A stretch of DNA of 64,000 nt. Source: Rhizobiales bacterium 2SD (GTDB lineage Bacteria > Pseudomonadota > Alphaproteobacteria > Rhizobiales > Beijerinckiaceae). Positions 61,458 through 64,000 of the stretch are shown piece after piece (the stretch's first letter is position 1; each line of letters begins with the position of its first letter). The notes beneath the pieces were generated by a model. That model saw only the letters and a list, made by a program, of their open reading frames with translations. It was not told the origin of the DNA and made no database searches. The translations under genes were made by a program, and so were the position numbers. The DNA lies in contig SCMY01000003.1 in NCBI GenBank assembly GCA_005502805.1, forward strand, positions 434,001 to 498,000, written 5' to 3'.

Positions 61458-64000
61458 TCAGCCTTCGGTTGCGCCGGTTTTCTTGGCGTTGGCGCTTTTC
61501 GCCTTTGCCGGCGCCTTCTTGGCCGCCGCCGGCTTCCTGGCAGGAGCCTTCGCCTTGCCCTTGGCGCTGCCGCCGGCCGCCGCTTTGGCGTTGACCAGCT
61601 CGATCGCCTGCTCGGCGGTGATGCTCTCCTGTGCCATCGTCTTCGGCAGGGTGGCGTAGACCTTGCCCCAGGCGACGTAGGGGCCGTAGCGGCCGGCCTT
61701 GACCTCCATTTTGCCGCCCTGGGGATGCTCGCCGAGATCACGCCCGGGCGTCGCTGCGGCATTGCCGAAGCGCCTGCCGCCCGCGCCACTCTCCTTGGCG
61801 ACGATCAGGTCGATCGCCCGGTTGGCGCCGATATCGAGGATGTCGTCGTCCTTGTCGATATTAGCGTAGGTCTTGCCGTGCTGGACGTAAGGTCCATAGC
61901 GGCCGATGCCGGCGAGGATCGGCTCGCCGCTGGTCGGGTGCTTTGCCACCTCGCGCGGCAGCGAGAGCAAAGCGAGCGCCTTCTCCAGTGTCAGCGAGCC
62001 GACGGTCTCGCCCTTTGGCAGGCTGGAGCGCTTCGGCTTCTCGCCGTCGCCGAGCTGGATATAGGGGCCGAAGCGGCCCTCACGCGCGGTGACTTCGAGA
62101 TCGCTGACCGGATCCTTGCCGAGGGTGCGCACACCATTGACGACCTGCCCGCCCTCGGCCGAGGCCTCGCCTTCGGCGGCCGACGCGCTGAGCGGGCGGG
62201 TGAAGCGGCATTCGGGATAGTTCGAGCAGCCGACGAAGGCGCCGAACTTGCCGAGCTTGAGCGAGAGCGTGCCGGTGCCACAGACCTGGCAGCGGCGCGG
62301 GTCGCCGCCATCGGCTCGCGGCGGAAAGACGTGCTCACCGAGAATGCCGTTCAGCGCTTCCAGCACGTCGCCGACGCGCAGCTCCTTGGTCTCGCCGATC
62401 GACTTGGTGAATTCCTCCCAGAATTCGCGCAGCAGCGCCTTCCAGTCGATCTCGGCATTGGAGACGCGGTCGAGCTTCTCCTCCAGGCTCGCCGTGAAGT
62501 CGAACTCGACATAGCGCTTGAAGAAGGACTCCAGGAACGCCGTGACCAGCATGCCCTTGTCCTCGGGCACCAGCCGCTTCTTCTCGACGCGGACATATTC
62601 GCGGTCGCGCAGCGTCGCCAGCGTCGCGGCATAGGTGGAAGGACGGCCGATGCCGAGCTCTTCCATGCGCTTGACCAGGCTCGCCTCCGAGAAGCGCGGC
62701 GGCGGCTCGGTGAAGTGCTGGTCGGCGGCGATGGCCCGCTTCTCCAGCGGATCGCCGGCCTTCATCGCCGGCAGCTTCTTGGAATCCTCGTCTTCCTCGT
62801 CGTCGCGGCTTTCCTGATAGAGCGTTAGGAAGCCGTCGAAGAGCACGACCTGGCCTGTGGCGCGCAGTTCGAGCGCGCGGGCGCCGACCTGGGCGGCGAT
62901 GTCGACGGTGGTGCGCTCGATCGAGGCCGATTCCATCTGGCTGGCGATGGTGCGCTTCCAGATCAGCTCATAGAGCTTGGCCTGCTCGGGTTCGAGATGA
63001 CGCGCGACCATCGCCGGCAAGCGGCCGAGATCGGTCGGACGGATGGCTTCGTGGGCTTCCTGCGCGTTCTTGGCCTTGACTGTGTATTTGCGCGGCACGC
63101 CTGGCACGTAATTGTCGCCGAATTCCTTGCCGATGACGCGGCGCGCCGCCGCGATAGCCGAGCCGTCCATGTCGACGCCATCGGTACGCATATAGGTGAT
63201 CAGGCCGACGGTCTCGCCACCGATATCGACGCCTTCATAGAGGCGCTGCGCCACCTGCATGGTGCGGGCCGGCGCCATGCCGAGCTTGCGCGAGGCCTCC
63301 TGCTGCAAGGTCGAGGTCTGGAAGGGCGGCTGGGGATGGCGCTTGACCGGCTTGGCCTCGACCTCCGCGACCGAGAAGCGCGCGGTCTCCAGCGCCGCCT
63401 TGAAGGCCTGCGCCTCATCGGCGGTACCGATGTCGAGCCGGGTGATCTTCTTGCCGTCGGCGCCGGAGAGGCGGGCGTCGAAGGTCGCGCCGCTCTGGGT
63501 CGCGAGCGTTGCCACCAGCGACCAGTACTCGCGCGCCCGGAAGGCCTCGATCTCGCGCTCGCGGTCGCAGACCAGACGCAGCGCCACCGACTGCACGCGT
63601 CCCGCGGAGCGAGCGCCTGGCAGCTTGCGCCACAGCACCGGCGAGAGGGTGAAGCCGACGAGATAGTCGAGCGCACGGCGGGCGAGATAGGCGTCGACCA
63701 GCGCCTGGTCGATTGGGCGCGGATTGGCCAGTGCCTTCTGTACCGCGTCCTTGGTCACGGCATTGAAGGTGACGCGCTCGACCGGGATGCCCTTGATGGC
63801 GCGCTTCTGGTTCAGCGCCTCGAGCACGTGCCAGGAGATCGCCTCGCCCTCGCGATCCGGGTCGGTGGCGAGAATGACCTTCTCGGCGTTCTTGGCTGCC
63901 CGCGCGATCTCGGCGACCTGTTTGGCGCCGCGCCCCTCGGTCTCCCACAGCATGGCGAAGTCGTTCTCGGGATCGACCGAGCCGTCCTTCGCGGGCAGGT
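61458..64000 (-). CDS. topA: DNA topoisomerase I (N-terminus beyond window end)
   Basis: Type IA topoisomerase that relaxes negative supercoils. About 847 residues are visible; the reading frame is open through base 64000, where it encodes [25 protein letters not shown] residues are in [14 protein letters not shown]. The catalytic tyrosine is in [16 protein letters not shown], where the usual TDS reads TDG. A four-cysteine zinc module is [14 protein letters not shown] with [10 protein letters not shown]. Three C-terminal repeats follow, seen as [20 protein letters not shown] and [10 protein letters not shown], then a Lys/Ala-rich tail of about 40 residues. Confidence 0.96.
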   Translation of the reverse strand, partial: LPAKDGSVDPENDFAMLWETEGRGAKQVAEIARAAKNAEKVILATDPDREGEAISWHVLEALNQKRAIKGIPVERVTFNAVTKDAVQKALANPRPIDQALVDAYLARRALDYLVGFTLSPVLWRKLPGARSAGRVQSVALRLVCDREREIEAFRAREYWSLVATLATQSGATFDARLSGADGKKITRLDIGTADEAQAFKAALETARFSVAEVEAKPVKRHPQPPFQTSTLQQEASRKLGMAPARTMQVAQRLYEGVDIGGETVGLITYMRTDGVDMDGSAIAAARRVIGKEFGDNYVPGVPRKYTVKAKNAQEAHEAIRPTDLGRLPAMVARHLEPEQAKLYELIWKRTIASQMESASIERTTVDIAAQVGARALELRATGQVVLFDGFLTLYQESRDDEEDEDSKKLPAMKAGDPLEKRAIAADQHFTEPPPRFSEASLVKRMEELGIGRPSTYAATLATLRDREYVRVEKKRLVPEDKGMLVTAFLESFFKRYVEFDFTASLEEKLDRVSNAEIDWKALLREFWEEFTKSIGETKELRVGDVLEALNGILGEHVFPPRADGGDPRRCQVCGTGTLSLKLGKFGAFVGCSNYPECRFTRPLSASAAEGEASAEGGQVVNGVRTLGKDPVSDLEVTAREGRFGPYIQLGDGEKPKRSSLPKGETVGSLTLEKALALLSLPREVAKHPTSGEPILAGIGRYGPYVQHGKTYANIDKDDDILDIGANRAIDLIVAKESGAGGRRFGNAAATPGRDLGEHPQGGKMEVKAGRYGPYVAWGKVYATLPKTMAQESITAEQAIELVNAKAAAGGSAKGKAKAPARKPAAAKKAPAKAKSANAKKTGATEG

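Noticed and set aside
1..64000. Mobile element, CRISPR array or tRNA gene
   Set aside because: I found no transposase or integrase frame, no regularly spaced direct repeats and no cloverleaf-like sequence in the gaps.

Overview
The window is chromosomal DNA of high G+C content from an alphaproteobacterium of the order Hyphomicrobiales (Rhizobiales). The evidence is the fabF-mltG...yicC-gmk order, the short form of prolyl-tRNA synthetase, the linked lptF-lptG-lptD-pdxA-rsmA operon and the rhizobial-type type VI secretion genes. A Bosea-like or related genus is my best guess, but this is inference from gene content only. Coding density is high. I see no rRNA, tRNA, CRISPR array, transposase or integrase.

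Layout. 1-6388: end of fabF, then mltG, yicC and gmk, interrupted by a divergent MFS transporter / MocR (PdxR-like) regulator pair with clear AAAGTGG operator cores. 6389-13139: minus-strand operon lptF-lptG-lptD-pdxA-rsmA (LPS export, pyridoxal phosphate synthesis, ribosome modification) with no surA. 13321-16922: pepA, holC and three small secreted proteins or lipoproteins. 16930-25382: an ABC-F ATPase (minus), a chemoreceptor, coaD, proS and the lipoprotein-release pair lolC-lolD. 25392-40863: a type VI secretion locus in two divergent arms. The minus arm is vgrG, a DUF6931-like gene and tagH. The plus arm is an OmpA-like gene followed by tssA, tssB, tssC, hcp, tssE, tssF, tssG and tssH. 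The membrane-complex and baseplate-adaptor genes tssJ/K/L/M and a PAAR tip gene are not here. 40952-43923: an M23 peptidase and small accessory genes. 44239-47524: the sulfate assimilation operon cysH-cysD-cysN, in which CysN carries a C-terminal membrane domain resembling DUF2061. 47581-48222: a four-EF-hand protein. 48330-56353: a divergent cluster for 2-aminobenzoate (anthranilate) or a related aryl acid through CoA thioesters. Its genes are a Rid-family protein, CoA ligase, acyl-CoA dehydrogenase, enoyl-CoA hydratase, MarR regulator and SDR on the minus strand, and the bifunctional monooxygenase/reductase on the plus strand. 56538-59192: a ring-cleaving VOC dioxygenase, a DUF2778 (L,D-transpeptidase-like) protein and a small secreted protein. 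59198-64000: a bidirectional terminator, a second chemoreceptor and topA, which runs off the window.

How the parts work together. The T6SS arms supply sheath (TssB/C), tube (Hcp), spike (VgrG), wedge (TssE/F/G), cap (TssA), disassembly ATPase (TssH) and an FHA regulatory protein, so a working machine needs TssJ/K/L/M from elsewhere in the genome. The aryl-CoA cluster appears to be controlled by its own MarR protein through matching palindromes placed about the same distance before each divergent start codon. The most unusual items are the CysN-DUF2061 fusion, a Rid protein lacking the usual catalytic arginine inside the aminobenzoyl-CoA cluster, the duplicated TssA domain with an acidic linker, the hairpins that isolate hcp, and several operator-like or REP-like palindromes.
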